Part shown: piece after piece, positions 54,635 to 62,487 of the stretch
Position numbering within the stretch: position 1 is the first letter of the stretch
How the letters are laid out: each line of letters opens with the position of its first letter
Assembly: GCF_004358205.1 (NCBI RefSeq)
Contig: NZ_SMYO01000010.1
Location: forward strand, 124,001 to 188,000
Origin: Bacillus salipaludis
GTDB taxonomy: Bacteria; Bacillota; Bacilli; Bacillales_B; DSM-18226
Direction: 5' to 3'
Length of the DNA stretch: 64,000 nt
The notes under the pieces: generated by a model
Database searches by the model: none
The model's input: only the letters and a program-made list of their open reading frames with translations
What the model was told of the DNA's origin: nothing
Program-made: the position numbers and the translations under genes

Positions 54635-54815
54635 TTCTAAAATACCTTCTCCCTTTTTGCGATCTAATTTTTTAAACCATTACATCGAAATATCATAACT
54701 TTTTTAACAGGATATTTGAATACAACAAAAGTCACAGATTATAGGAAAATATCTGTGCTAAAAAATGGAAAGCTGTAAAAAGGGAAATACCGTGCAACTG
54801 TTACCAAGTAACATG
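54635..54815. other. Intergenic region, nothing seen
   Basis: About 180 AT-rich bases upstream of the mscS-type gene; no ORF or hairpin of note. Confidence 0.3.
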
Positions 54816-54995
54816 TTAAAAACTGAAAGGAAGACTGATAAAGTTCTGCACAAAAAGGAATCCTGCATAGATGGTCTGACCAACTAGAGTCAATCCTAAA
54901 ACAACCGACGGAACAAATTTTGTTTGAACAAGAGCCCCTTTCCTAGCAGGGTACTCCTCGACATCAACACTTGTTTACACACTTGAATGGTCCAC
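54816..54995 (-). pseudogene. Small membrane protein gene with nonsense codon 7
   Basis: A GTG start (54993-54995) 7 nt after GAGAGAGGG reads MDHSSV, then TAA (54975-54977), then TSVDVEEYPARKG and a hydrophobic helix (FVPSVVLGLTLVGQTIYAGFLFV) to a TAA at 54816. The post-stop part has the look of a genuine short one-helix membrane protein, and the SD is strong, so a 59-residue gene with a recent nonsense mutation is the best reading. No homologue is recognised. Confidence 0.45.
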
Positions 54996-55023
54996 ATTAT
55001 ATCCCTCTCTCTTTGCCGGATAA

Positions 55024-55062
55024 GAAAGAGAAGCACCCAGCCTATAAGGTGCTCCTCGTCTT
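55024..55062 (-). terminator. Terminator of pspA
   Basis: GAGGAGCACC/GGTGCTTCTC hairpin directly after the pspA stop. Confidence 0.8.
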
Positions 55063-55066
55063 TGAA

Positions 55067-55744
55067 TTATAATGCGGCCACTTTATCTTTTTCACTCTTT
55101 AACTTTTCAAGTTCTTTACTGAGTTCTTCCTCACTCACATAGTTAGAGTATGCTGCCTCAAACTGAGCTAATGGAGCTGTAAACTGGTTGCCTGCCTGGA
55201 CCTCTGCTTCCATTAATAAAATCTTTTCCTCTGCACGTGCTACACCTCTGGCAATATCATCGGTATGGAAAGAAACCGTTACATTTTGAATTTGTTTCAT
55301 CGATTGAGCGACATTCGCACGAGAAGCTAACAAAATTTTCTTTTGCTGCATTTGGTTATACGTTTCTTTCAGCTGGTCTAATTTTTCTACAAGGATTTGA
55401 GTTCGTCCCTTAATGGACTCTAATTGATCTACATATAGTTGTAATTGGTTTTCCTTGCTGAGCTTTTCTTGTACCGCTAGTTTTGCCATTGCCTCTTCAC
55501 CTTGTTCAAGTGCCAGTTTCGCCTGGCGAGTACGCTTGTCTACTAATGATTTCGTATCAGCAATCAGTGCTTCCTGTTTTTTCTCTACAAAAATTTGTCG
55601 AGCTAAGGCGTTTTGACCTTTTACAATTTCCTTTTCCATTTCTCTCGAATATTCATTTAACATCGCAATTGGATCTTCCATTCCATCTAATAGTCCATTT
55701 ATTTCTGCCATTGTAATTGTCTTTAATCGTTTAAAAATACCCAT
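55067..55744 (-). CDS. pspA: PspA/IM30 family membrane-stress protein
   Basis: A 225-residue, largely helical coiled-coil protein of the PspA/LiaH/Vipp1 (bacterial ESCRT-III) family, beginning MGIFKRLKTITMAEINGLLDGMEDPIAMLNE. The amphipathic N-terminus binds stressed membrane; the rest oligomerises. Length matches B. subtilis PspA (about 227 aa). It is two bases downstream of the gene for a small membrane protein, so the pair is one operon. Confidence 0.92.
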   Translation of the reverse strand: MGIFKRLKTITMAEINGLLDGMEDPIAMLNEYSREMEKEIVKGQNALARQIFVEKKQEALIADTKSLVDKRTRQAKLALEQGEEAMAKLAVQEKLSKENQLQLYVDQLESIKGRTQILVEKLDQLKETYNQMQQKKILLASRANVAQSMKQIQNVTVSFHTDDIARGVARAEEKILLMEAEVQAGNQFTAPLAQFEAAYSNYVSEEELSKELEKLKSEKDKVAAL

Positions 55745-55746
55745 TT

Positions 55747-56151
55747 TTATTCATTCTCCTTTTTAATTAATAGATTTTTTTCCCATTGATCTAGAATGTT
55801 AGCATTTTGGTTTGTTACTGGAATTTGTGAACCTGTAAGTGAGGTATCAATAAATTGTTGCATGGAAGAGGCTTTTGACCTTTTTTTAAACCATCTTACT
55901 AATAGAACTAAAACAGCTAGTCCACTAATAAGGAAAAGCCAAGGGACCCCGCCTCCATGGTGAGCACCATGCATCATTGGGTGGCCGTCAAAACCGCCGC
56001 CGTGCCCCATTTCACCATGACCACGTCCTCCTTGCGGGACTCTAGCATACGCGCTCCTACCTCCTATATGAAAGTGAAGTACGTTTACTACTAGTACTGA
56101 AGAGGCAATGATGACTCCCCAGAAAATACCCTTTTTTACTTTTGTATTCAT
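55747..56151 (-). CDS. His/Gly-rich two-TM membrane protein, PspA partner
   Basis: A 134-residue protein with an N-terminal TM helix or signal (about residues 8-26), an extracytoplasmic segment rich in Gly, His and Met (HGEMGHGGGFDGHPMMHGAHHGGG, about 44-67), a second TM (about 69-86) and a basic then polar cytoplasmic tail. No family is recognised. It is immediately upstream of pspA, where LiaI- or PspC-like anchors are often found; anchoring PspA at the membrane and metal sensing by the His/Met segment are both guesses. Confidence 0.78.
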   Translation of the reverse strand: MNTKVKKGIFWGVIIASSVLVVNVLHFHIGGRSAYARVPQGGRGHGEMGHGGGFDGHPMMHGAHHGGGVPWLFLISGLAVLVLLVRWFKKRSKASSMQQFIDTSLTGSQIPVTNQNANILDQWEKNLLIKKENE

Positions 56152-56287
56152 TTCTTTATCCTCCTTTCGTTACCTGATGAAATGAATATTAATAGAGAAT
56201 GGTGAAAACTTGGTGAAAAGAAAAAGATTAGAAGTATTTTTTAGAGAAATATAAAAAAATGCTAAGACCACGGTATATAAGATCAAA

Positions 56288-56337
56288 CGCAAAAAAAGAC
56301 CCAGAAATCGGAAATTTTTTTCGCGAAGTCTGGATCA
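56288..56337 (-). terminator. Terminator of the glycosyltransferase gene
   Basis: GATCCAGA/TCTGGGTC hairpin followed by T7 on the minus strand. Confidence 0.8.
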
Positions 56338-56381
56338 GATTCATTTATTTTAAATTATCTCTTAGCTGAGAAATTTTTATA

Positions 56382-57572
56382 TTAGTTATCATATTGACTT
56401 ATAAATTCAAAAATCTTATTAACAGCCTGCTGATATCCACCCGATTTTTGTAAGGATTCCTTCATTTTTGCCGCAGCATTATGGAAGGATGACTGGTTCA
56501 ACACATGGTCAGCAGATTCACGCAGCTGATTTGCCGTCAGACATTTCATTTGTAATTGAATACCTGCGCCTACCCTTTCTACTTGCCCGGCAATGATCGG
56601 CTGATCCGCACTTTGCGGGATTACAATGAGGGGAACCCCATAATAGAGCCCCTCATGTGCACTGTTCATTCCACCATGTGTGATAAATAATTTAGCGTAT
56701 TTTAGCACTTCAGTTTGTGGGACATAATTTTTCACAATGAAGTTTTTAGGAATCTCCCCCAAATCGGATATTTGAACTTTTTCACCAATAGCCATAACAA
56801 CGTTATGGTCCGTGTTGCCAAAAGCCTTAATACAAAGCTTATAGAAATCAATTGCTTGGTTAAATACAGTACCCAGTGAAATGTAAATTGGACTTTTTCC
56901 CTTGATTTCAGTAAGGTCGAAGTTTTCTTGCGTTAATCGTGAAGAAATGGATGTACCTACAAATTTATAAGTTTGGTCAAATTCATCCCCGAAAGGTTGA
57001 AACTCCCTCGTAGTATAAACAATTGTAAGTGGTGCAGGGTTACAAAATACTTCGTAAGGAGAGTGGATCTCCACACCATATTTATCCTTCACCCTTCCTG
57101 TCAGTCTTTGATATTCAGCAAATGTTTCTGCAGGAATGTTTTTAGAAATCTGTTCGAACATGTTATCGAACGATCGTTTCGTCTCCGCGAAAGAAGAACA
57201 AGAACAGATTGCAGGAAGATGAAGGATTTGGGCAATTAATCGGCCGCAGCCAAACATCGAATCGTGGATGATATAATCAAAATGCTCACCCTCGATTTGC
57301 TCCAGAACACTGGGTATCATAATCTCTACCGTATGTAAAAGACCATTGATTCTTTCGAGTAAATTATTTCTTCCGCCTGAGATAAAGGCTTTTATAAATT
57401 TTTGAGCGTCGATGGTTCTTACCATTGCCCCTGTCTTCTCAATACGCGCCCGAAAATCTTCGATTGTAAAGTACACTACCTCTTCTTCACGCGATATAAG
57501 TTCTTGCACAACACCAATTGTTGGATTGACATGTCCTTCTGATCCAGCATTAATAAATAAAACACGTGCCAT
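56382..57572 (-). CDS. MGT-family glycosyltransferase (YjiC/YojK-like)
   Basis: A 396-residue GT-B fold enzyme of the macrolide glycosyltransferase type. The N-terminal acceptor domain starts ARVLFINAGSEGHVNPTIG; the C-terminal donor-binding motif is ITHGGMNSAHEGLYYGVPLIVIPQSADQPI. Bacillus relatives glycosylate flavonoids, macrolides and other small hydrophobic molecules using UDP-sugars. AGGAG precedes ATG 57572; an upstream in-frame GTG was not chosen. It is a single gene. Confidence 0.9.
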   Translation of the reverse strand: MARVLFINAGSEGHVNPTIGVVQELISREEEVVYFTIEDFRARIEKTGAMVRTIDAQKFIKAFISGGRNNLLERINGLLHTVEIMIPSVLEQIEGEHFDYIIHDSMFGCGRLIAQILHLPAICSCSSFAETKRSFDNMFEQISKNIPAETFAEYQRLTGRVKDKYGVEIHSPYEVFCNPAPLTIVYTTREFQPFGDEFDQTYKFVGTSISSRLTQENFDLTEIKGKSPIYISLGTVFNQAIDFYKLCIKAFGNTDHNVVMAIGEKVQISDLGEIPKNFIVKNYVPQTEVLKYAKLFITHGGMNSAHEGLYYGVPLIVIPQSADQPIIAGQVERVGAGIQLQMKCLTANQLRESADHVLNQSSFHNAAAKMKESLQKSGGYQQAVNKIFEFISQYDN

Positions 57573-57617
57573 TATAACCACTCCTAGATAGATTTTGAAA
57601 ACGATACCAGATAGATA

Positions 57618-57655
57618 ATCAGAAAAAACCCCGACGGTTATCGGAGTTTTGCAAC
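57618..57655 (-). terminator. Terminator of the sigma-54 activator gene
   Basis: CTCCGA/TCGGGG hairpin followed by T6 on the minus strand. Confidence 0.7.
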
Positions 57656-57716
57656 ACTATATGAATGTCAGTGACTGAAAGTCGCTTCTTCTAATCCTAA
57701 TGTTCATGTATGGGGC

Positions 57717-59582
57717 CTAATTCGTTTTTAACATATTCTCTATTTTCTTTAACTCATTTTCGATATAAGATTTACTATGGTCAAACCCAATAATGGCTAA
57801 AACCTTTCCGTCATGGTCTATTATAGGAGAAAAGCTTGTTTTCCATTCTCCGTAAATATCTTCATATAAAGGGGTGACTCCTGCTATCCCATTCATTGCC
57901 TCAAATGCTACTTCCATCATCTCAGGCGGACCATCGTATAAAACTCCGGGTGGAATCACGAAATCCTCATCGGCCACAATCGTCAGCAATTTGTTATGAT
58001 CAACAGCTTTAAAAATGTAGACCCATTCAATGATTCCTTCTTGTTCTCGTATTTGGGTTAATTTTTTCTGCACCTTTTGAAAAGTTGGATTCGAGGATGA
58101 AGCATTATGATTTACTAATTCAGAGATATCTTCTGGATGAATGGCAGCAGATGTAACAATAGCCATTGATCGTAATTGTTTATTTAGATGTTGTTCCAGG
58201 ATTTTTCTTTTATTTGAAGGAGAGAGAGTTTCCTCTTGAATTTTCTCACGTATTTTTTTATATTTTCTACTCATTGTTGGTTGACTAATATCGAGTACCT
58301 TCGCTGCAAGCTTAACCGATTTATATTTATCCATGGCCATTTTAATCAACTGTTCTTCAATCATATCCACTGCTTCTTCTAGAGGCATAATGTGATTAAT
58401 AATAGGCGGTTCCTTTATAGTATCCTTTTTCCAAGGAATACAATGATAAACTAAGCTTGCATTCACGTTCAATTCTCTACTAGTCACAACGATTCGTTCA
58501 ATTGTATTCTCTAATTGCCGAACATTTCCCGGCCAATCGTAAATACACAATAAATCAATAGCATCTGGTAAAATATTGATGTTTCTATTATATAACGTAT
58601 TATACTTTGCTGCGAAATGATAGATTAAGTAAGGAATCTCTTCTATTCTTTCCCTTAATGAAGGGATTTCAATTGGGACTACATTTAAACGATAATATAA
58701 ATCTTCTCTAAATCGTCCCTCTCTGACCATTTTTTCTAATGATTGATTTGTTGCAGCGATAATCTGGACATCAATATGAATCGACTTTGAGCTTCCTAAA
58801 GGGGTAACTTCTTTTTCCTGTAAAATTCGGAGTAATTTGACTTGCAAATTCATTGGCATTTCTGCAATTTCATCGAGAAAAATAATCCCTTCATTTGCTA
58901 ATTCAAATTTACCGGGAGCACCATTTTTGTTTGCGCCACTAAATGCTCCACCGACATAACCGAATAATTCACTTTCTAATAAATTTTCCGGAATTGCCCC
59001 ACAGTTAACGGCAATAAAAGGTTTTGAGCTCCTATTTCCTAATTGATGAATGGTTTTAGCAATCATCTCTTTTCCAACACCGGATTCCCCTAATAAAAGG
59101 ACAGATGTTGGAACTTTTGAAACCATTTCTATTGTGTTAAGTACATCTCTCATTTTTGGACTATGGACGACGATTGAAGGAGTGTGTTTTGTAACCTCGC
59201 CATCGGAAATTTCTGTTGAATCATCTAATTGATCAGAAATACCTTTTAATCCCCATATAATTAATTCTTCACTATCACTATTTGATGTGTACACGGTTAT
59301 TAGCATATGACTGCCATTCCAAGCCTTTAATTGAAGAGAATGTACCTCTCTATTTAATAATTGTAAAATGGGATCCCCAAAGAAAGAAATTTCCTCTAGT
59401 TCAGTAAACATTCTTCCTTTAAGTGAGATAGAGTTTGTTGACCAAAAATTTTTCAGTTCTCCACTTCGAAATAAAATCATTCCCTTTAAGTTGGTTACAA
59501 TAATTTCATCGTAAATAGATAGAATACTTGATTGATAAGCTTGAAGTAGTTGTTCATTCGATAAAATCATGGACACACCCAT
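57717..59582 (-). CDS. Sigma-54-dependent activator with C-terminal sensor-like domain
   Basis: A 621-residue enhancer-binding protein. An N-terminal PAS-like domain (about 10-110) precedes the AAA+ domain (about 140-375): Walker A LLGESGVGKE, the sigma-54 contact loop as GAFSGA instead of GAFTGA, Walker B GIIFLDEIAEM, and GNVRQLENTIER. A Fis-type helix-turn-helix follows (SVKLAAKVLDISQPTMSRKYKKI, about 425-450). Unusually, about 150 further residues come after it, resembling a PDC/Cache-like sensor (EWVYIFKAVDHNKLLTIVADED, WKTSFSPIIDHDGKVLAIIGFD). SD AAGGAAG supports ATG 59582. It is divergent from the N-demethylase operon, whose -24/-12 promoter it should activate. Confidence 0.9.
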   Translation of the reverse strand: MGVSMILSNEQLLQAYQSSILSIYDEIIVTNLKGMILFRSGELKNFWSTNSISLKGRMFTELEEISFFGDPILQLLNREVHSLQLKAWNGSHMLITVYTSNSDSEELIIWGLKGISDQLDDSTEISDGEVTKHTPSIVVHSPKMRDVLNTIEMVSKVPTSVLLLGESGVGKEMIAKTIHQLGNRSSKPFIAVNCGAIPENLLESELFGYVGGAFSGANKNGAPGKFELANEGIIFLDEIAEMPMNLQVKLLRILQEKEVTPLGSSKSIHIDVQIIAATNQSLEKMVREGRFREDLYYRLNVVPIEIPSLRERIEEIPYLIYHFAAKYNTLYNRNINILPDAIDLLCIYDWPGNVRQLENTIERIVVTSRELNVNASLVYHCIPWKKDTIKEPPIINHIMPLEEAVDMIEEQLIKMAMDKYKSVKLAAKVLDISQPTMSRKYKKIREKIQEETLSPSNKRKILEQHLNKQLRSMAIVTSAAIHPEDISELVNHNASSSNPTFQKVQKKLTQIREQEGIIEWVYIFKAVDHNKLLTIVADEDFVIPPGVLYDGPPEMMEVAFEAMNGIAGVTPLYEDIYGEWKTSFSPIIDHDGKVLAIIGFDHSKSYIENELKKIENMLKTN

Positions 59583-59636
59583 ATAACACTTCCTTATATA
59601 AAGTTAAAATGATTTGATTTATTTAAAAATTATTCC

Positions 59637-59676
59637 ATATTCAAATAAAAATTTCAAATATGAATTTTTTGAATAT
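59637..59676. promoter_or_regulatory. Putative upstream activator site (inverted repeat)
   Basis: ATATTCAAA (59637-59645) and TTTGAATAT (59668-59676) form perfect 9-bp arms, about 150 bp upstream of the sigma-54 promoter, the usual distance for an enhancer-binding protein. A looser GAATA...TATTC dyad lies at 59731-59770. Confidence 0.45.
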
Positions 59677-59818
59677 AACAATTTCCCTTTACCAGCTTTG
59701 TAAACTTTGAGAGTCAGTAAGGATTTTAATTTTGAATAAAAATTTTATAAATGAAATATTCGGAATATAAAATAAATTAAAAATATAAGAAAAGGGCATA
59801 AAATCAACGTTTATATAC

Positions 59819-59835
59819 TTGGCACACTTATTGCA
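59819..59835 (+). promoter_or_regulatory. Sigma-54 (-24/-12) promoter
   Basis: TTGGCACACTTATTGCA matches TTGGCAC-N5-TTGCA exactly, with GG and GC 10 nt apart. It lies 35 nt upstream of the first gene of the N-demethylase operon and predicts transcription from about 59846. Confidence 0.93.
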
Positions 59836-59869
59836 ATATCATTTAGTAAATATCAAAGGAGGAGTTTAT

Positions 59870-60856
59870 ATGTACGAATCTACTAATCTTGATCTGTTTC
59901 CATACCCTTTTCATACCATTAAGGAAGGGACCAACTATCGGTATTCAAATGATTTAAGAAAACTTGAAAAGGATCGAATGAATTGCGTTAAAATTACACC
60001 AGAATATGAAAAACAAATCAAAAGAAAAAGAGAACTACTTATTGAACAACCTGAAGTAAGGTTCCAATCCTATCCACATACAATGGAAATGCAATGGGAA
60101 GTAGCAGAAATGCTCATGAATATGGCGGTTGATGCCTACCCTGAGCACTTCCAGCTAGAAAAGAACGGCAATCATTGGACTTTTCATAATTTAATCTTAA
60201 ATGAAACGGAATCTTTCATTTTTGGTGATGCTTCTAGCATCGAGCTTGAACCGCTTGATTTAATTGGCCGTCATTTCACTACTGATTTTGTATTAATGGT
60301 GGTGAGAGATGACAATCTTTATTTAGAAGTTGCCCAGGAATCCTATGCAGCCTTATTCTCCCCGCACTGGAATAAAGGGATGTCATTTGACGAAATTCAC
60401 GGACCTGTACCATTTGTGTCGCGCACAGGGGTACCGCTAGCTGAAAGAGTTCGTAATTTCTTAATCCGTAATGTTTTACCAGGTGAGCCTTGGACGAGAA
60501 TCAACTGGAATCTAATGGCAAATCGTTGGGATGTTAACTATGAAACATTTGATACATGGGGACCAACACGCTTTTTAGTTAATTCAGAAAACGCTGGTGA
60601 ACTAGTAAGACTTCGTGTAGAAGAACAATTTTTCTATCGTATGCCAAGAAGTAATGCTGTTTTATTCGTCTTAAATACTCAATTTCTGGCAATGAAAGAT
60701 TTGCCATTAAGACCAGAATGGCTAAAGCAGACCTACTCGATTTTATCCGATATTCCAAAGCCTATGGCTGATTATAAAGGATTTACACCATTTATTGAAC
60801 CAACAGTAGAATATTTGAAAAACTTAGTTGAAAAAGTAAGTTTGCAAACTAACTAG
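59870..60856 (+). CDS. DUF3445 heme-dependent oxidative N-demethylase subunit (DMA monooxygenase-like)
   Basis: A 328-residue DUF3445 protein: the heme-binding catalytic subunit of heme-dependent oxidative N-demethylase/dimethylamine monooxygenase-type enzymes known from Pseudomonas and marine bacteria, which turn dimethylamine-like substrates into the demethylated amine and formaldehyde. Typical segments are LFPYPFHTIKEGTNY, FQSYPHTMEMQWEVAEML, LVMVVRDDNLYLEVAQESYAALFSPHWN, WTRINWNL and EEQFFYRMPRSNAVLFVL, where the polar core should bind heme and substrate. AAAGGAGGAG precedes ATG 59870; an in-frame TTG at 59819 is inside the promoter and excluded. First of four genes. Confidence 0.85.
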   Translation: MYESTNLDLFPYPFHTIKEGTNYRYSNDLRKLEKDRMNCVKITPEYEKQIKRKRELLIEQPEVRFQSYPHTMEMQWEVAEMLMNMAVDAYPEHFQLEKNGNHWTFHNLILNETESFIFGDASSIELEPLDLIGRHFTTDFVLMVVRDDNLYLEVAQESYAALFSPHWNKGMSFDEIHGPVPFVSRTGVPLAERVRNFLIRNVLPGEPWTRINWNLMANRWDVNYETFDTWGPTRFLVNSENAGELVRLRVEEQFFYRMPRSNAVLFVLNTQFLAMKDLPLRPEWLKQTYSILSDIPKPMADYKGFTPFIEPTVEYLKNLVEKVSLQTN

Positions 60857-60882
60857 GGTCGCAAAGATGGAGGTATGTAAAA

Positions 60883-61401
60883 GTGGTATACAACAGTCCG
60901 GTATTATACGATCAATCAAAAACCATTGTAGAAAAATTCACTGTAAGACAGGATAGAAGAAAATTACTTATTATTTCTGCAGAACCAAAAGAAGCAGAAA
61001 ACATCCAATCATTTATTAATGAAATAAATGGGCAAAAAGATTATGAGCGAATTGAATTGAATGATGAACTCCAATTAAAGAATATCAAAGAAGTATTTGA
61101 TAGGCAAAAAATGGGGACACAACTTTATATTTCAGCTAAATGGGATAATGCCGTTACAATTTTCACAGCGGCAATAGAGGCTGGTTTTTCAGAAGATGAA
61201 ATTCAACTGCTAATTTCAGGTAAGAGGAGACGTTATGTTTATTGCATAAAATGTTTTCATTTACAAGAAGTTGAGGCAAAAGAAACGGACACCATCTGTC
61301 ATCATTGCCAAATCAGCTTAGAAATTGGCCCCTTTTACTCGAAAGAGCGAAAAGGATATATTGGATATCCTTACAATCCTGCTTTCGTCCTATCAAAGTA
61401 A
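60883..61401 (+). CDS. DmmA-like protein with C-terminal zinc ribbon
   Basis: A 172-residue protein with an N-terminal alpha/beta region (KLLIISAEPKEAENIQSFIN and TQLYISAKWDNAVTIFTAAIEAGFSEDEIQLLISG, like an FAD/NAD-binding half-domain) and a C-terminal four-cysteine cluster CIKCFHLQEVEAKETDTICHHC. This corresponds to the DmmA-like small subunit encoded in dimethylamine monooxygenase operons. It starts at GTG after AGGAGG-like sequence, 27 nt behind the DUF3445 gene. Confidence 0.78.
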   Translation: MVYNSPVLYDQSKTIVEKFTVRQDRRKLLIISAEPKEAENIQSFINEINGQKDYERIELNDELQLKNIKEVFDRQKMGTQLYISAKWDNAVTIFTAAIEAGFSEDEIQLLISGKRRRYVYCIKCFHLQEVEAKETDTICHHCQISLEIGPFYSKERKGYIGYPYNPAFVLSK

Positions 61402-61440
61402 ATATTAAATGAAAAAATTATTACAATGGGAGAGAGGTTT

Positions 61441-62415
61441 ATGAGAGCATTTGGAAATATTGAGGTATACGTAGGAAACATAGTTCAGGAAACAAATTTT
61501 GTAAAGCGCTTCCACTTGTACCCGGTTGATCAAGAATCACTTCCCTCGTTTACGGGTGGATCACATATTGCAACATATGTAAAAAATGGCGATGAATTAA
61601 TTGAAAGAAATTACTCACTAGTCAGTCATCCAACTGACCGTACTCAATATGCCATTGCAATTCGTAAAGATGACCATTCAAGAGGAGGATCTGTTTATTG
61701 GCATGATCAGATCAAATTGGGGGACCGTTTAGAAATCAGTTGGCCTAAAAACCACTTCCCTCTTGCCTTCCAAGCAGCTAAACATCACGTGTTCTATGCA
61801 GCGGGAATTGGAATTACTCCATTCATGACCATGATGGAAGATTTAACAACGGAAGGTAAATCATTTGAATTACATTATGCTGCAAGAACGAAAGAAGAAT
61901 GTGCGTTTTATGATGATTTGAATGCAAAATATCCTGGAAAATGCCACTTCTATTTCTCAAGAACGGAAAATCCTAAAAAATTGACGCCAGTAACAATGGC
62001 TGATAATCGGATTGGCTCACATGTGTATTTCTGTGGACCCGTTTCAATGGTAAAAGAATTTAGGGAAGCAGCAGAATCTTATGGTTACCCAAGCCATTCC
62101 ATTCATTTTGAATTATTTGCTTCGGCAGACGAAGGTCCAAAAAATCCTTTTGTTGTAAAATTTCCCAACAGCAAAAGAACAGTGGATGTTTCCGAAGAAG
62201 AAACGTTATTAGATGCGCTAATAAAAGCCGGGGTACAAGCACCTTATTCTTGTAAAGTAGGTGGATGCGGAAGCTGCGAAGTAGAGGTAGTTGAAGGAGA
62301 TGTTGATCACCGAGACCACTTTTATAGTGATGAAGAAAGAAAGTCGAAGAAAGTGATTTTAACTTGTTGCTCAAGAGCAAAAGAATCTGAAAAAGAGCTC
62401 ATTTTAAACCTGTAA
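61441..62415 (+). CDS. PDR/VanB-type oxidoreductase (flavin plus 2Fe-2S)
   Basis: A reductase of about 324 residues in the phthalate dioxygenase reductase family: a flavin-binding N-terminal domain (RNYSLVSHPT), an NAD-binding domain (HHVFYAAGIGITPFMTMM and HVYFCGPVSMVKEF) and a plant-type 2Fe-2S ferredoxin at the C-terminus with CKVGGCGSCEVEV and a distant Cys in ILTCCSRA. It passes electrons from NAD(P)H to the heme subunit. The start is 61441 (ATG after GGGAGAGG); an upstream in-frame codon at 61426 is also open. It is third in the operon. Confidence 0.9.
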   Translation: MRAFGNIEVYVGNIVQETNFVKRFHLYPVDQESLPSFTGGSHIATYVKNGDELIERNYSLVSHPTDRTQYAIAIRKDDHSRGGSVYWHDQIKLGDRLEISWPKNHFPLAFQAAKHHVFYAAGIGITPFMTMMEDLTTEGKSFELHYAARTKEECAFYDDLNAKYPGKCHFYFSRTENPKKLTPVTMADNRIGSHVYFCGPVSMVKEFREAAESYGYPSHSIHFELFASADEGPKNPFVVKFPNSKRTVDVSEEETLLDALIKAGVQAPYSCKVGGCGSCEVEVVEGDVDHRDHFYSDEERKSKKVILTCCSRAKESEKELILNL

Positions 62416-62487
62416 TAGCACCTTTATTTTGTAACTACGCTTTAAGCGTGCATTATATCAACTTACTATAAATAGGAGGCAATTCAT

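Noticed and set aside
59819..59869. Earlier start for the DUF3445 gene at TTG 59819
   Set aside because: It lies inside the -24/-12 promoter and would precede the predicted transcript start; AAAGGAGGAG supports ATG 59870.
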